64,000 bases of DNA, taken from positions 1,550,001 to 1,614,000 of the forward strand of contig NZ_CP044522.1 in the NCBI RefSeq assembly GCF_016495405.1, in the 5' to 3' direction. The notes under the pieces were generated by a model. That model was not told the DNA's origin and searched no databases. It saw only the letters and a program-made list of their open reading frames with translations. Positions 43,173-54,600 of the stretch are shown piece by piece; the stretch's first letter is position 1; each line of letters opens with the position of its first letter. Position numbers and translations under genes: made by a program. The stretch comes from Cobetia sp. cqz5-12. GTDB taxonomy: Bacteria > Pseudomonadota > Gammaproteobacteria > Pseudomonadales > Halomonadaceae.

Positions 43173-45007
43173 TGCTTGATGAACTGCTGCCTTATTACGA
43201 ACAAGAAATCTCGCACCTGCGCTTTCTGGGCCGGGAGTTCGCACGTGAGTACCCCAAGATTGCCGCACGACTGCAATTGGAAGGCGACCACTGCGAAGAC
43301 CCGCACACCGAGCGTCTGGTCGAGTCCTTCGCGTTCCTGTCGGCACGGGTTCACAAGAAGCTGGATGATGATCTGCCGGAAATCGTCGAGGCCTTCCTCG
43401 ATGTGCTCTACCCCCATTACCTGCGACCGACGCCTTCGCTGTCGATCGCACAGCTCGAACCCGGTGAGCAGACCTCGCTGACCGGGCGCTATCAGGTCGC
43501 GCGGCACACCGAGATGTTCTCGCGTCCGGTGGAAGGTGTGGCCTGCCGTTTCCGTACCTGCTATCCGGTGGATGTGTGGCCGCTGCGCGTGGAAAGCGCC
43601 GGCTTCTCGCTGCTGGAACGCTCGGCCTTCAATGGTCGCGACAAGGACAGCGTCGCGCGACTGGATCTGGCCTTCGAGGCCTTGAACGACCAGTCGGTGG
43701 GAAGCTTCGGGATCGACCGCCTGCGCCTGTTCCTGGACGGCGAGGGTGCCCTGATGCACCCGATGTACGAACTGCTGTTCAACAACCTGACTCGCCTGAG
43801 CGTCAGCTTCGATGAAGGCGGGCAGCGTCGTGAAGTCTCGCTGCCGACGGATTCGCTCACGCCGGTCGGGTTCGCCCCCGAGGAGGGGCTGATCGACTAC
43901 CCCGAGCGCTCCTTCCTCGGCTATCGCCTGCTGCACGAGTACTTCACCTTCCCCGACAAGTTCATGTTCTTCGATGTCGAAGGGCTGACACGTCTGTTGG
44001 CGCGCGCCAGCGGCACGCGTTTCGAACTGCACTTCCACTTCGCGGACTATGCGCTGGACGAGCGGCTGTCGCGGCTGTCCCAGAGTCTGGGACGCAATCA
44101 TTTCCGTCTCGGCTGCACGCCGGTGATCAACCTGTTCGAGCGCCAGGCCGAGCCGATCCTGCTGACGCATACCCAGGCGGAATATCCGGTGGTGGCCGAT
44201 GTGCGCAATCCGCACGGCGCCGAGGTGGTCTCGATCGACCGCGTCACGCGCGTACAGAAGACCGCTGAGCGCGATCACGTGCGCTATTGCCCGCCGTTCT
44301 TCGAGCCGCAGGGCAGTGCACCGTCACGCGAGACCAGCTACTGGCTGTCGCGGCGGGTGCCTTCCGCCCGTGAGCGGGATGCCGGCACCGAGCTGCTGCT
44401 ACGTCTGGCGGACCGCGAGCTGAACGCCATCGACGCCACCAGCGACGTGCTGAGCCTCAAGCTGACCTGCAGCAATCGTGATCTGCCGCAGCGCTTGAGC
44501 TTCGGGCATCCGCGTGGCGATTTCACCCTGCCGCGCGAACAGGTGGTCAAGGCCATCCGCTGCCTGCGCAAGCCGACGCCCTCGGCACGGCCGCCGATGG
44601 GCAAGGGCGTCATCTGGCGCCTGATCTCGCATCTGTCGCTCAACCATCTCTCGCTGGTGGAGCGCGGCCGTGAGGCGCTGCTGGAAATGCTCTCGCTCTA
44701 CAACTATCGCGACCTCGAAGCCACGCGTCGCCAGATCAACGGCATCGCCAGCATTCAGAGCGCGCCGGCGATGACGCGGATCGGGCATCCGCGCCCGGCC
44801 TTCGTGCGCGGGATCGGCATCACCCTGGAACTGGATGAACAGGAATTCATCGGTAGCGGCATCTGCGTGTTCGGCATGGTGCTGGATCACTTCTTCGGGC
44901 AGTACTGCTCGCTCAACAGTTTCACCCGGCTGACATTGCGCAGCCGCCAGCGCGAAAAGGACGTCGTGACATGGCCCGCCAGAACCGGCACTCAGCCCCT
45001 GGTCTGA
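43172..45007 (+). CDS. tssF: Type VI secretion system baseplate subunit TssF
   Basis: A 611-residue TssF/ImpG baseplate wedge protein. The N-terminus LPYYEQEISHLRFLGREFAR and EYPKIAARLQLEGD and the segment VESFAFLSARVHKKLDDDLP are family hallmarks, as are LYPHYLRPTPSLSIAQLEP and the C-terminal GITLELDEQEFIGSG. Length is normal. It overlaps tssE by one base at its start and tssG by 37 bp at its end, so the three wedge genes are translationally linked, consistent with a fixed TssE-TssF-TssG complex. Confidence 0.96.
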   Translation: MLDELLPYYEQEISHLRFLGREFAREYPKIAARLQLEGDHCEDPHTERLVESFAFLSARVHKKLDDDLPEIVEAFLDVLYPHYLRPTPSLSIAQLEPGEQTSLTGRYQVARHTEMFSRPVEGVACRFRTCYPVDVWPLRVESAGFSLLERSAFNGRDKDSVARLDLAFEALNDQSVGSFGIDRLRLFLDGEGALMHPMYELLFNNLTRLSVSFDEGGQRREVSLPTDSLTPVGFAPEEGLIDYPERSFLGYRLLHEYFTFPDKFMFFDVEGLTRLLARASGTRFELHFHFADYALDERLSRLSQSLGRNHFRLGCTPVINLFERQAEPILLTHTQAEYPVVADVRNPHGAEVVSIDRVTRVQKTAERDHVRYCPPFFEPQGSAPSRETSYWLSRRVPSARERDAGTELLLRLADRELNAIDATSDVLSLKLTCSNRDLPQRLSFGHPRGDFTLPREQVVKAIRCLRKPTPSARPPMGKGVIWRLISHLSLNHLSLVERGREALLEMLSLYNYRDLEATRRQINGIASIQSAPAMTRIGHPRPAFVRGIGITLELDEQEFIGSGICVFGMVLDHFFGQYCSLNSFTRLTLRSRQREKDVVTWPARTGTQPLV

Positions 45008-46173
45008 TCGACCAGGCGCGCGCTGAGCCATACCGGTTCAGCTTCTTTCAGCTCGTACGCTTGCTGCGGCTGCACTACAGCCGTGCCGGTCGTCTCGAAC
45101 CCGAGCTGCGCCCGCACGAAGACCCGTTGCGGTTTCGCAGCCAGCTGTCGCTGAACTTCCCGGCCAGCGAAGTGAGTGACCTTGTCTTCGAGAGCGAGAC
45201 GCTGCGTTCGCCCACCGACCAGCCGCTGACCCAGGTACAGGTCACCTTCATGGGGTTGGTCGGGCCGTCTGGCGTATTGCCGCGCCCGTACACCGAGACG
45301 CTGATCGATCGCCACGTGCAGCTGCGCGATGACGGCGCCCATGCCTTCTTCGATCTGTTCTCGCACCGCATGACGGCGCTGTTCTATCAGGCATGGCAAA
45401 AGTATCGCTTCCACGTCGAGTACGAGCGGCGGGGGCAGGCCGATATCGAGCGCCAGTTGCACGCGCTGTGTGGCCTGTCGGGTGCCTCGGCCGAGCTGTT
45501 GTTTGCTCCGCAGGCGCCGTTGGCAGTGCCTGCCGCCAGGACGTCAGTCGAGGCGCTGGAGGTGGATGAGAACCGCGACAACGCGGCACCCAGCTGGGGC
45601 ATTGGCAGTCAGAGCCGTGACAACCACGGCACTGACGAGCAGCGCGCCGGCAGCCGCGAGCTGCCGCGTGAGCTGTTTTCCTTCTTTGCCGGGTTGCTCG
45701 GGCAGCGGCCCCGCAATCAGCAGAATCTCGAGACATTGCTGGGCGTGTTCTTCGGTGTGCCCTGCCAGGTGAATCCGTTTCAGGGCCGCTGGCTCGACAT
45801 CAGCGAGCCGGAACTGACGCGCCTGGGGCAGGCAAACGCGCGTCTCGGCCAGAGCGCCGTGGCCGGCAAGCGTGCCTGGGACTACCAGTCCTGCCTGCGC
45901 ATGGTCGTTGGCCCCCTGCGCCTGGCGGACTTCCGCCGTTTTCTGCCCGGGGGTGAAGACCACCTGCGCATGACGGAATTGATCCGTTTCTATGTCGGGC
46001 CGGAGCTCGATTTCGAGCTGGAATTGCAGCTCGACCCCAGTGAAGTCCCGCCGGCCCGCCTGGGAGGTGCCAGCGGCATCTCGCTGGGTCGCCTGGGCTG
46101 GCTGGGCCAGACACCACGCAGCACCTCGGGAAGTGTGCTGTTACGAATCCCCTTCGATGGAGTGACCCCGTGA
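44971..46173 (+). CDS. tssG: Type VI secretion system baseplate subunit TssG
   Basis: A 400-residue TssG/ImpH protein. EPYRFSFFQLVRLLRLHY near the start, FRSQLSLNFPASEVSDL, VTFMGLVGPSGVLPRPYTE and FFDLFSHRMTALFYQAWQKY are the conserved blocks, and the C-terminal half includes LPGGEDHLRMTELIRFYVG. It forms the core of the baseplate wedge with TssF. The linker about residues 190-225 (DENRDNAAPSWGIGSQSRDN) is longer and more polar than usual and may be a flexible insertion. It overlaps tssF by 37 bp and clpV by 4 bp. Confidence 0.95.
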   Translation: MARQNRHSAPGLIDQARAEPYRFSFFQLVRLLRLHYSRAGRLEPELRPHEDPLRFRSQLSLNFPASEVSDLVFESETLRSPTDQPLTQVQVTFMGLVGPSGVLPRPYTETLIDRHVQLRDDGAHAFFDLFSHRMTALFYQAWQKYRFHVEYERRGQADIERQLHALCGLSGASAELLFAPQAPLAVPAARTSVEALEVDENRDNAAPSWGIGSQSRDNHGTDEQRAGSRELPRELFSFFAGLLGQRPRNQQNLETLLGVFFGVPCQVNPFQGRWLDISEPELTRLGQANARLGQSAVAGKRAWDYQSCLRMVVGPLRLADFRRFLPGGEDHLRMTELIRFYVGPELDFELELQLDPSEVPPARLGGASGISLGRLGWLGQTPRSTSGSVLLRIPFDGVTP

Positions 46174-48866
46174 GTCTCAAGACGCTATTCGCCAAGCTCA
46201 ATGATGTCAGCCGCGGTGCCATGGAAGAGGCGGCGGGTCTGTGCCTTGCCAAGCGCCAGTATGAAGTCGATGTCGAGCATCTGCTGATCAAGCTGCTGGA
46301 TGGCGATGACAACGACCTGCTGCGCATCGCGCGTCACTACTCGCTGGGCCTGGACCAACTCGCCGATCAGCTGGATCGCTCGCTGGAGCGCCTGAAGACG
46401 GGCAGCACCGCGACGCCGGCACTCTCACCGCATATCACGCGGCTGATCGAGAAGGCCTGGTTGATCGCCTCCATCGACCACGAAGTCGCGCATATCCGCA
46501 GCGGGCACCTGTTGCTGGCGCTGCTGGAGGACCCGGAGCTGGCGCGCGTGATCCGAAGCGACATGCCAGGTCTCGAGAATCCTTTCGAGCGCATCGATGT
46601 CGCTGACCTGCGCCTGCATTTCACCAGCCTGTTGGCCGCCAGTCCGGAAGCCGAGCTTTCGCAATCAACGCCGCCAGCCGCGAGCAGCGGCGGGCAGACG
46701 GCAGGTGAGGGTGGTGCCAGCGCACGTCCGGGCAGTCACAAGACCCCGGCGCTGGATCAATACACCATCGACCTGACCGCCAGTGCGCGTGACGGCAACA
46801 TCGACCCGATCCTGGGGCGCGATGATGAAGTGCGCCAGATGATCGACATCCTGACGCGTCGTCGTCAGAACAACCCGATCCTCACCGGCGAGGCGGGAGT
46901 CGGCAAGACAGCGGTGGTGGAAGGTCTGGCGCAGAAGATCGTCGCTGGCGAAGTGCCCGCACCGCTGGCACGTGTCGAGCTGCGCACCCTGGACCTCGGC
47001 CTGCTGCAGGCCGGCGCCAGCGTGAAGGGCGAATTCGAGCAGCGCCTGAAGGACGTGATCGAGGAAGTGAAGCGCAGCCTGCATCCCATCATCCTGTTCA
47101 TCGATGAAGCCCACACTCTGATCGGCAGTGGCGGTCAGGCAGGCCAGAACGATGCCGCCAACCTGCTCAAGCCCGCGCTGGCGCGTGGCGAGCTGCGCAC
47201 CATCGCCGCCACCACCTGGGCCGAGTACAAGAAGTACTTCGAGAAGGACGCCGCCCTGGCGCGTCGCTTCCAGGTGATCAAGGTCGAGGAGCCGGCCGAG
47301 CCGCAGGCCATCGACATGCTGCGCGGGCTGGCGACGCGCATGCGCGATCATCACAAGGTCGAGATTCTCGATGACGCCATCGTGCAGGCGGTGCGTCTCT
47401 CCAGCCGCTATATCACCGGCCGTCAGCTGCCGGACAAGGCGGTCAGCGTGCTGGATACCGCCTGCGCGCGTGTCGCGCTGGGCCAGCAGACCACGCCGGC
47501 ACCGCTGCAAGATGCCCGTCAGCGCCTGCGCGATCTGGAGGCCGAGCGGGAAGCGCTGGCCCGGGAACACGAGCGCGGCGATGACAGTCATGCCCCGCGT
47601 CTGGACGAGATCGACACGGAAGTACTGGCCATCACTGCTCAGGTCACGGCGCTGGAAGCCGACTGGACGCGTCAGCGTGAGGCCGTCGAGGCAGTGCTCA
47701 AGGCCGACGCCGCTCTGAACGAGGTGAATGACAAGAGCAATGATGAGGGCAGCGACGCGGCCAATGACGCGGCCCGTGAAAGCGCACTGGAAGAACTGCG
47801 CGCTGCGCGTGCGGTGCTGGAAGAGGCCGGTGGCGAGGCACCGCTGGTGCACGCCTGTGTCGATGGCAACGCCATCGGCGAGGTCGTCGCCGCCTGGACC
47901 GGCATCCCGCTGGGCAAGATGCAGCGTGACGAGATCGACACCGTGCGTCGTCTGCCGGCGCTGTTGGGCGAGCGCGTACTGGGCCAAGGCCACGCCCTGG
48001 AAGAGATCGGCAAGCGCATCAGCCTGTCACGCGCCAAGCTCGAAGACCCGAACAAGCCGATCGGTGTCTTCATGCTGCTCGGCCCGAGTGGTGTCGGCAA
48101 GACCGAAACCGCGCTGGCCCTCGCCGACACCCTGTATGGCGGGGAGCGCAATCTGATCACCATCAACATGTCCGAGTACCAGGAAGCCCACACCGTCTCT
48201 TCGCTGAAAGGCTCGCCGCCCGGCTATGTCGGCTATGGCGAAGGCGGCGTGCTGACTGAAGCCGTGCGTCGCAAGCCGTACAGCGTGGTGCTGCTCGATG
48301 AAGTCGAGAAGGCGCACCCGGACGTGCTGGAAGTCTTCTTCCAGGTGTTCGACAAGGGCGTGATGGATGACGGGGAAGGGCGCGAGATCGACTTCCGCAA
48401 CTGCGTCATCCTGCTGACCTCCAACGTCGGCACCGACGAGATCATGAACCGTTGCCTGGGCGTGGCGACGCCGCCGGCGCCCGAGGCGCTGGTCGAGGGC
48501 CTGCGCGATACCTTGAATGGTGTCTTCAAGCCGGCCTTCCTCGGCCGTCTCAAGGTCGTGCCGTACTACCCGGTGCACAGCGACATCCTGGCACGCATCG
48601 TCGACCTCAAGCTGTCGCGTCTGGCCGCGCGCTTCACGCGCAATCACGGCGCCCATCTGAGCTTCGACTCATCGCTTGCGCATCATATCGCCGAGCGTTG
48701 CACCCAGACCGACAGTGGTGCACGCAGCATCGACCATCTGCTCAGCGGTTCGATGATGCCGCCGCTGGTGGAGTGGGTACTGGAGCGCATGGCCGATCAG
48801 CAGCCGGTGGGTGACATCCGCATCGCGTTGGATGACGCCGGCCAGTTCACCTACGAGATGCAGTGA
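46170..48866 (+). CDS. tssH: Type VI secretion system AAA+ ATPase TssH (ClpV)
   Basis: An 898-residue ClpV that recycles contracted TssB/TssC sheath. The N-terminal domain (about 1-150) is followed by AAA1 with Walker A GEAGVGKT (residues 240-247) and [15 protein letters not shown], a middle coiled region, and AAA2 with Walker A GPSGVGKT (638-645) and [13 protein letters not shown]. Both ATPase sites look intact. The middle domain carries an acidic, low-complexity stretch near residues 515-535 ([20 protein letters not shown]), unusual for the family. It starts with GTG overlapping the tssG stop. Confidence 0.96.
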   Translation: MSLKTLFAKLNDVSRGAMEEAAGLCLAKRQYEVDVEHLLIKLLDGDDNDLLRIARHYSLGLDQLADQLDRSLERLKTGSTATPALSPHITRLIEKAWLIASIDHEVAHIRSGHLLLALLEDPELARVIRSDMPGLENPFERIDVADLRLHFTSLLAASPEAELSQSTPPAASSGGQTAGEGGASARPGSHKTPALDQYTIDLTASARDGNIDPILGRDDEVRQMIDILTRRRQNNPILTGEAGVGKTAVVEGLAQKIVAGEVPAPLARVELRTLDLGLLQAGASVKGEFEQRLKDVIEEVKRSLHPIILFIDEAHTLIGSGGQAGQNDAANLLKPALARGELRTIAATTWAEYKKYFEKDAALARRFQVIKVEEPAEPQAIDMLRGLATRMRDHHKVEILDDAIVQAVRLSSRYITGRQLPDKAVSVLDTACARVALGQQTTPAPLQDARQRLRDLEAEREALAREHERGDDSHAPRLDEIDTEVLAITAQVTALEADWTRQREAVEAVLKADAALNEVNDKSNDEGSDAANDAARESALEELRAARAVLEEAGGEAPLVHACVDGNAIGEVVAAWTGIPLGKMQRDEIDTVRRLPALLGERVLGQGHALEEIGKRISLSRAKLEDPNKPIGVFMLLGPSGVGKTETALALADTLYGGERNLITINMSEYQEAHTVSSLKGSPPGYVGYGEGGVLTEAVRRKPYSVVLLDEVEKAHPDVLEVFFQVFDKGVMDDGEGREIDFRNCVILLTSNVGTDEIMNRCLGVATPPAPEALVEGLRDTLNGVFKPAFLGRLKVVPYYPVHSDILARIVDLKLSRLAARFTRNHGAHLSFDSSLAHHIAERCTQTDSGARSIDHLLSGSMMPPLVEWVLERMADQQPVGDIRIALDDAGQFTYEMQ

Positions 48867-48876
48867 GGAAGCCCAC

Positions 48877-49485
48877 ATGTCATTCCGGGGATATCACGTG
48901 AAGGCTGAGCGCCGATCCACGTCACTGCGTTCGCGCCATTGGCTGCCGGTCATGCTGTGCGCCAGCCTGCTGCTCGGCGGCTGCGGGGTCGGCAGCCGTC
49001 TTGGCCAGCAGATGGATGGCACGGTGGGCGACATCCTGTTCAGCCAGGACGAGACGGTCGCCTTCACCCTCGATGCCGATGAATCACTCAATCCGGATGT
49101 CGACGAGGCGTCGCTGTCGGTGGTGGTGCGCATCTATCAGTTGGATGCGCGTGAAGCCTTCGCCAGCGCCTCGCCCGATGGCCTGTGGGATCACGCCGAC
49201 AAGGTACTGGGCGACACGCTGCTGGATACCCGCGAAGTGGTGATGGTGCCGGGCGGGCATGTCGTGGATGAGGCGCCGCTGAAGCCGGGCGCGCGTTACG
49301 TGGCGGTCGCGGCCTATTTCCGCCAGACCCCGGACGCGCGCTGGCGCGTGCTGTTCGACGCCGATGCGATGCGCAAGGACGGCCTGTTCACCTCACCGGA
49401 CGGTGTCGAACTGACCCTGATCGATCACTACATCACGGTGGCGCCCGACAGCGAAGACCTGCTGGCGACGGCGACCCAGCCCTGA
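48877..49485 (+). CDS. tssJ: Type VI secretion system lipoprotein TssJ
   Basis: A 202-residue outer-membrane lipoprotein with the lipobox LLLGGC near residue 29. The mature domain shows the transthyretin-like TssJ pattern: LSVVVRIYQLDAREAFASAS, LLDTREVVMVPGG and RYVAVAAYFRQTPDARWRVL. TssJ anchors the TssL-TssM membrane complex to the outer membrane. TGAGGA 8 bp before ATG 48877 fixes the start just behind clpV. The following tssK gene is 71 bp away. Confidence 0.92.
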   Translation: MSFRGYHVKAERRSTSLRSRHWLPVMLCASLLLGGCGVGSRLGQQMDGTVGDILFSQDETVAFTLDADESLNPDVDEASLSVVVRIYQLDAREAFASASPDGLWDHADKVLGDTLLDTREVVMVPGGHVVDEAPLKPGARYVAVAAYFRQTPDARWRVLFDADAMRKDGLFTSPDGVELTLIDHYITVAPDSEDLLATATQP

Positions 49486-49556
49486 CACCCGGGGCATGAA
49501 CCGCGTGGCTGACACGTCACGGGCGACACCGGACGGACTTTATAAAGGATGGATTC

Positions 49557-50900
49557 GTGAGCAAGCATAATCGCGTGAGGTGGTCCGAGGGCATGTTCCT
49601 GCTGCCCCAGCACTTCCAGTATCAGGATGAGTATCACCAATGGCAGCTCGGCGAAGCCAGCACGCGCAGCGGGCCCTTTGCCTTTGGCGTGCAGCGTCTG
49701 GAAATCGATGAAAGCGCGCTGGCCCAGGGCCGCCTGCAGCTCAGCCGCCTCAAGCTGGTCTTCCCCGACGGCACGCTGTTCGATGCACCGCAGCACGATA
49801 GCCTGCCGCGGGCGCGCGACCTGGGTGAACTGGCCGGCCACAGCGAGATCAAGGTGCACGCTGCGCTGAGCCTGGTACAACCCTACGCCGGCAATGTGCA
49901 GGAAGATGAGCAGCAGCGCGGTGCCCGTCGCCGCTTTCGTCAGCGTTTCGACTCCCTGCCGGACTTGCTGGACGGCGATGGCGAGAACGAGCTGAGCCTG
50001 CTGGAACTCAATGTGCGTCTGTTGCTGGAAGGCGATGACCTGGAAGGCAGCACGCATTGTCCGCTGGCCGTGCTGACGCGCAATGCCGCCGGTGGGTTCT
50101 CCGTCTCGCCGCGCTTCGTGCCGCCCGCGCTGCACCTCTCGAGCAGCGAGACGCTGATGGCCATGGGCCAGCGCCTGGCCGGCATGCTGCAGGCCAAGCA
50201 CGAGACCTTGTCAGGCCGTCGCCGCGAACGCGCCGATCAGGTCGCGGAATTCGGTTCAAGCGACGTGGCGCTGTTCTGGCTGCTGCATACGGTCAATCGT
50301 GCCTACCCGGCGCTGGCGCATCTGCTACAACACCCGCAGCAGCATCCCGAGAAGCTCTACACCTTCCTGTCGGACCTGGTCGCGAGCCTGATGACCTTCT
50401 CGATGGATTACCGCCTGAGTGACCTGCCGACGTACCGCCATGAAGACCCGGTCCAGTCATTGACGACGCTGGAAACCATGGCGCGCGAGCTGCTGGACAC
50501 CGTAGTGCCCAACCAGTACATCCCCATCGCGCTGGAACAGACCAAGCCGTCCTACTACATCGCCCATCTGCACGATGCGCGTCTGGTGGATGCCGACTTC
50601 TATATCAGCGTGCATGCCGACATGCCCGGCGCCAAGTTGCTGGAGCTGGTGCCGCGTGCCTTCAAGGTCGGCTCGCCGGATGACATCGAAGTGGTGGTCA
50701 ACAGCGCCATGCCCGGCGGCTCGCTGGTGCATGCCTCGCGTCTGCCCACCGCGATCCCGTCGCGCCTCGATAATCACTATTTCGCGCTGGAACCCCAGGG
50801 GCGCATGTACGAACGCATGATGGCCGCTCAGGCCATCGCCTTCTATGTGCCCGGCGGCTTCCACAACCTCAAGATTGAATTGATGGCGGTGCTGAAATGA
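49557..50900 (+). CDS. tssK: Type VI secretion system baseplate subunit TssK
   Basis: A 447-residue TssK/ImpJ protein, which links the baseplate wedges to the TssL-TssM membrane complex. RVRWSEGMFLLPQHFQYQDE is the near-invariant N-terminus; FAFGVQRLEIDESALAQGRL and the late blocks YYIAHLHDARLVDADFYISV and RMYERMMAAQAIAFYVPGGF also match. It starts with GTG 49557 behind AAGGATGGATTC and overlaps tssL by the ATGA arrangement at 50897. Length and composition are typical. Confidence 0.96.
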   Translation: MSKHNRVRWSEGMFLLPQHFQYQDEYHQWQLGEASTRSGPFAFGVQRLEIDESALAQGRLQLSRLKLVFPDGTLFDAPQHDSLPRARDLGELAGHSEIKVHAALSLVQPYAGNVQEDEQQRGARRRFRQRFDSLPDLLDGDGENELSLLELNVRLLLEGDDLEGSTHCPLAVLTRNAAGGFSVSPRFVPPALHLSSSETLMAMGQRLAGMLQAKHETLSGRRRERADQVAEFGSSDVALFWLLHTVNRAYPALAHLLQHPQQHPEKLYTFLSDLVASLMTFSMDYRLSDLPTYRHEDPVQSLTTLETMARELLDTVVPNQYIPIALEQTKPSYYIAHLHDARLVDADFYISVHADMPGAKLLELVPRAFKVGSPDDIEVVVNSAMPGGSLVHASRLPTAIPSRLDNHYFALEPQGRMYERMMAAQAIAFYVPGGFHNLKIELMAVLK

Positions 50901-51673
50901 ACCAGTACACGGCAACCCGGCCGAATGACGCTGCCCAGACCGGCAGTGCCCAGTCTGGCAGTGACCACCCTGGCAGTGCTCAGCCCAATGGCGCAGCGGC
51001 GGATACGCGTCTGCGTACGCTGTCCCAGGACTTCTTCTCGCTGATCCTGATGATTCGTCGCGGTAGTGAAGCGCGCAACGTCGATGAATTCCTGACCCGT
51101 GTCGCCGACTACTTCCGTGAGCTGGAAGCCCAGGCGCTGGCCGTCGGTTACAGCATGGACCAGGTGCGTGACGCCCAGTACGCGCTGTGCGCCTTTCTCG
51201 ATGAAAGCGTGCTGGGCGCCGGCGCCAGCAACATTCGCCAGCACCTGGAACTGCACCCGCTGCAGTACACCTATTTCGGGGTGCATCTGGCCGGTGAAGG
51301 CTTCTTCGAGCGCCTCGAGGCACTGCGTACCGACGTCAAGGCCAACCTGGACGTGCTGGAGGTCTATCACCTGTGTCTGGCGCTGGGCTTCGAGGGCAAG
51401 TTCCGCCTCGAACACCGTGATCAGCTGCGCTACGTGGCCAGCACCCTGGGCCAGGATATCGCGCGCTATCGCCAGTCTTCCGCCGTGCTGTCGCCGGGTT
51501 GGCAGCTGCCTGACCAGGTGGGCCAGCTGCTGCGTTACGAAATTCCGGTGTGGGTCTACCTGTTGTTGATCGCGCTTTGCTGTGGCGCGGTCTATCTGGT
51601 GCTCGACAACCTGCTGGATGCTCAGGTCACGGCGCTCATCGAGCGACTGTCGTCCCTGTTCGCAACGACATGA
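50897..51673 (+). CDS. tssL: Type VI secretion system inner-membrane protein TssL (DotU/short form)
   Basis: A 258-residue DotU-type TssL. The cytoplasmic domain contains FFSLILMIRRGSEARNVDEF, DAQYALCAFLDESVLG, LQYTYFGVHLAGEGFFERLE and LEVYHLCLALGFEGKFRLEH, and a single C-terminal membrane helix lies at about residues 214-238 (WVYLLLIALCCGAVYLVLDN). It lacks the C-terminal OmpA peptidoglycan-binding extension of some TssL proteins, a function that the IcmF-OmpA fusion at 56785 could supply. The N-terminal 35 residues are low-complexity (repeats of SAQSGS and similar). It is coupled to tssK and followed 11 bp later by tssM. Confidence 0.95.
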   Translation: MNQYTATRPNDAAQTGSAQSGSDHPGSAQPNGAAADTRLRTLSQDFFSLILMIRRGSEARNVDEFLTRVADYFRELEAQALAVGYSMDQVRDAQYALCAFLDESVLGAGASNIRQHLELHPLQYTYFGVHLAGEGFFERLEALRTDVKANLDVLEVYHLCLALGFEGKFRLEHRDQLRYVASTLGQDIARYRQSSAVLSPGWQLPDQVGQLLRYEIPVWVYLLLIALCCGAVYLVLDNLLDAQVTALIERLSSLFATT

Positions 51674-51684
51674 GGCGTGACTGA

Positions 51685-54600
51685 ATGAAACGGGTGCTGG
51701 GTTTCCTCAAGAGTTTCTGGCTGGCGTCGTCACTGCTGTGGCTGGCCGGTGTCGTGCTGTGTGTCTGGTGGGTGCCGCGTCTGGGTGGCTCGCTGGAACG
51801 TCTCGCGATCGCCGTGGCCCTGCTGACCGCGGTATGGCTGCTGGCCATCGTGCTGCGCAAGTATCGCAAGGTGCGCGCCGAGCGTGATCTGGAAGACCTC
51901 GTCCAGCTGGAAGTGGACCGCGAAGCCGCGGATGCCGCCACCGAAGCCGGCGACTACGAAGTGCTGCGTGAGCGTCTCAAGTCGGCGCTGCGCATGCTGC
52001 GGGCCCAGCGTGGGCTGCACAAGGGGGGCAGTGCCTCGCTCAGCGATCTGCCCTGGTATCTGGTGCTGGGCCTGTCGTCCTCCGGCAAGACCTCGCTGCT
52101 GACACGCTCGGGCTTGAGTTCCAGCGTGGCGGGACTGGGCGGCGACTCCGGCACCCAGTACTGCGACTGGTACTTCGGCAATGACGCCCTGATGATCGAC
52201 ACCGCCGGGCGCTACGTCGCCGAGGAACAGCCGGCGCGTGCCTTCAGTGACTTCCTGCGTCTGCTGGCGCGTCGCCGGCGCGGTGCGCCCATCAATGGCC
52301 TGGTGGTCGTGGTTGACCTGCCGGCATTGCTGCATGCACCGCGCGACGAGAACCACGCGCTGGCACGCCAGCTGATCGAGCGCATCAATGACTTCCGCGA
52401 TGCGCTGGATGCCTCGCCGCCGGTCTACCTGATGTTCACCAAGGCCGACCAGCTGCCGGGCTTCACCGCCGCCTTCAATACCCTGGACAGCGATGCCCGC
52501 CATGCGCCGTGGGGCATGACGTTCTCGGTGGCCGAGGCACGCCAGAAGGGCGTCGTGGCAGCCTTTTCCAGACACTTCCCCGAGATGGTGGCGGGGCTGC
52601 GCGGCCATGTGGAAGCGGCCCTGCGTGAGCGTGGTCAGCAGGCGGACAGCGAGCTTTTGCACTTCCCGGAATACATTGCCGAGATGGAAGGCCTGCTGGC
52701 CGACTTCCTCGAGCCCTTCGATCTGCGTCGCAACAGCGCGCGTGGGCCGCTGACGCGCGGCATCTATTTCACCAGTGCCTTGCAGGATGGCAGCGCAATG
52801 CCGGCGATCCTCGATGAGCAGGTCCGTCAGGGCTTCGCACTCAAGGAGCCGAGTGCCGCCCAGTCCGCGACAGCGGCGAGTGCCGCCGTCGGCGATCGTC
52901 CCTATTTCGTCGGCGGTGTCTTCCGCGACGTGATGATTCCGGACCGCAACCTGGTGCGTCACTACGCACGCGATGGCCAGGGCCGCTCCCTGAACCCGTT
53001 GTTGATCGGCGTGGGCGGGGTGGCAGGTGCGGTGACGCTGGGTCTGCTTGGCAACGCCTATTACCAGAGCCGTATCAGTCTCGAGGCCGTCGATGCGCAA
53101 CTGACGTCGCTTGACGGTGCCGTGACGCCGAGCGTGCAGCTCGATCTGCTCCACGACGAGCTGTCGCGCGTGCGACAGGCCCGTGAAGACGGTGGCTTGC
53201 CCTGGTATCAGCACATGGGGCTGGATGGCGGCGAGCGCCTGGGCACCACGCTCGAGGCTCGCTACTTCGCGACCCTCAAGCAGCAGGTACTGGCGCCGTT
53301 GGCGGAAGATCTCGATGCACGTCTGCGGGCGGTCGGTCGCCTGGCGGTGTCGCTGGGCATCGTCTCCGAGTCTGCCTCGCTGCAGGCCATGGGCGGGGAG
53401 AGCGCGTCCGAGGCCGGGGCCTCCGATGTGCTGATCGAAGATGGCAAGTCACTGTTGACCTCCAGCGGTGAGCGCCTGCGTCAGCGCCTGACCGAGCGCC
53501 CGACGCTGGGCAGCGTGCCGCGCTCGCCAGGCGAACTGGCCAGCCAGCTCAAGGGCGAGGCGGATTATCGCCTGCGCGGTGGCGTCAATGACGCCTACTG
53601 GAGCACACGCCAGCAGGGTCGTGAGGCGCTGCGCGACAAGGCAGACGCCCTGCGTGGCTCGCCTGCGGGGTTCGGCGGTGATGGCACGGTGCCGGGAGAC
53701 GGTGGCCCGGCCGAGGGGGGCATGCCCGGCGGGCCTGCCTTCTCGAGTGAAGTGCTCAACCAGCTGACGCCGGAACAGGTCGCCGGTCTCATCGATGCCT
53801 ACGATGCGCTCAAGCTGTATCTGATTCTGAGTGACCCCGTCGCGCACCCGGACGTCGCCTTCGTGCGTGAAGCCTTGCCGCGTGCCTGGCATCAGCTGGC
53901 CGACAGCCGTCGTCAGGTGCCGGGCGGCGATCAGCGCATTGCCGACAACGTCGCGCTTTACAGCGAATATCTGGCGCAGGGCAAGGCGCCTGCACTGGTG
54001 CGCGATGAGGACCGCGTGGCGCGTTCACGCCGTGATCTCAAGGCCTTCCTGCTCGACAACTCGCCGGCGGAGCGTGAATACCTGCGTCTGCGTCTGGCGG
54101 CCGAAGCCCGTTTCCCGTCGATGACCCTGTCGGTGATGCTGCCGGATGAGGGCGCACGCGGCCTGCTGTATGCCGGGGAATCGGTGCCGGCCTTCTTCAC
54201 GCGCCGTGTGTGGGACGAATTCGTGCGCCCCGAGTTGCTCAAGACGCTGAGTTCGGACCTGCCGGTGGAGCATGACTGGGTACTGGAAGACGAGAACCCC
54301 GATGCGGCCCAGGGCAAGAGCGAATTCGCCGCGACCATTCTGGCCCACTACAAGCGTGACTACGCCGAGGCCTGGGAGCGCTTCTTGGCCGATGTCGGGG
54401 TGCGTCGCTTCGAAGGACTGGCGCTCTCGCGTCAGCGTCTGGCGCGCTTCAGCGATTACCAGCGTTCACCGCTCAAGACACTGATGGCCGTCGTGGATGA
54501 CAACACGCGCTGGGACAGCCGTGATGCCGAGGCCCGCAAGGCGCCGCAGCCGCAAGCCGAAGGTGATGCCTCCGCACCGGCCTCCGAGTCGGCAGGCATG

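Noticed and set aside
46665..47993. Long open frame antisense to clpV (and similar ones antisense to tssM, vgrG, tssC)
   Set aside because: These mirror the high-GC codon pattern of the true genes on the other strand and have no family similarity.
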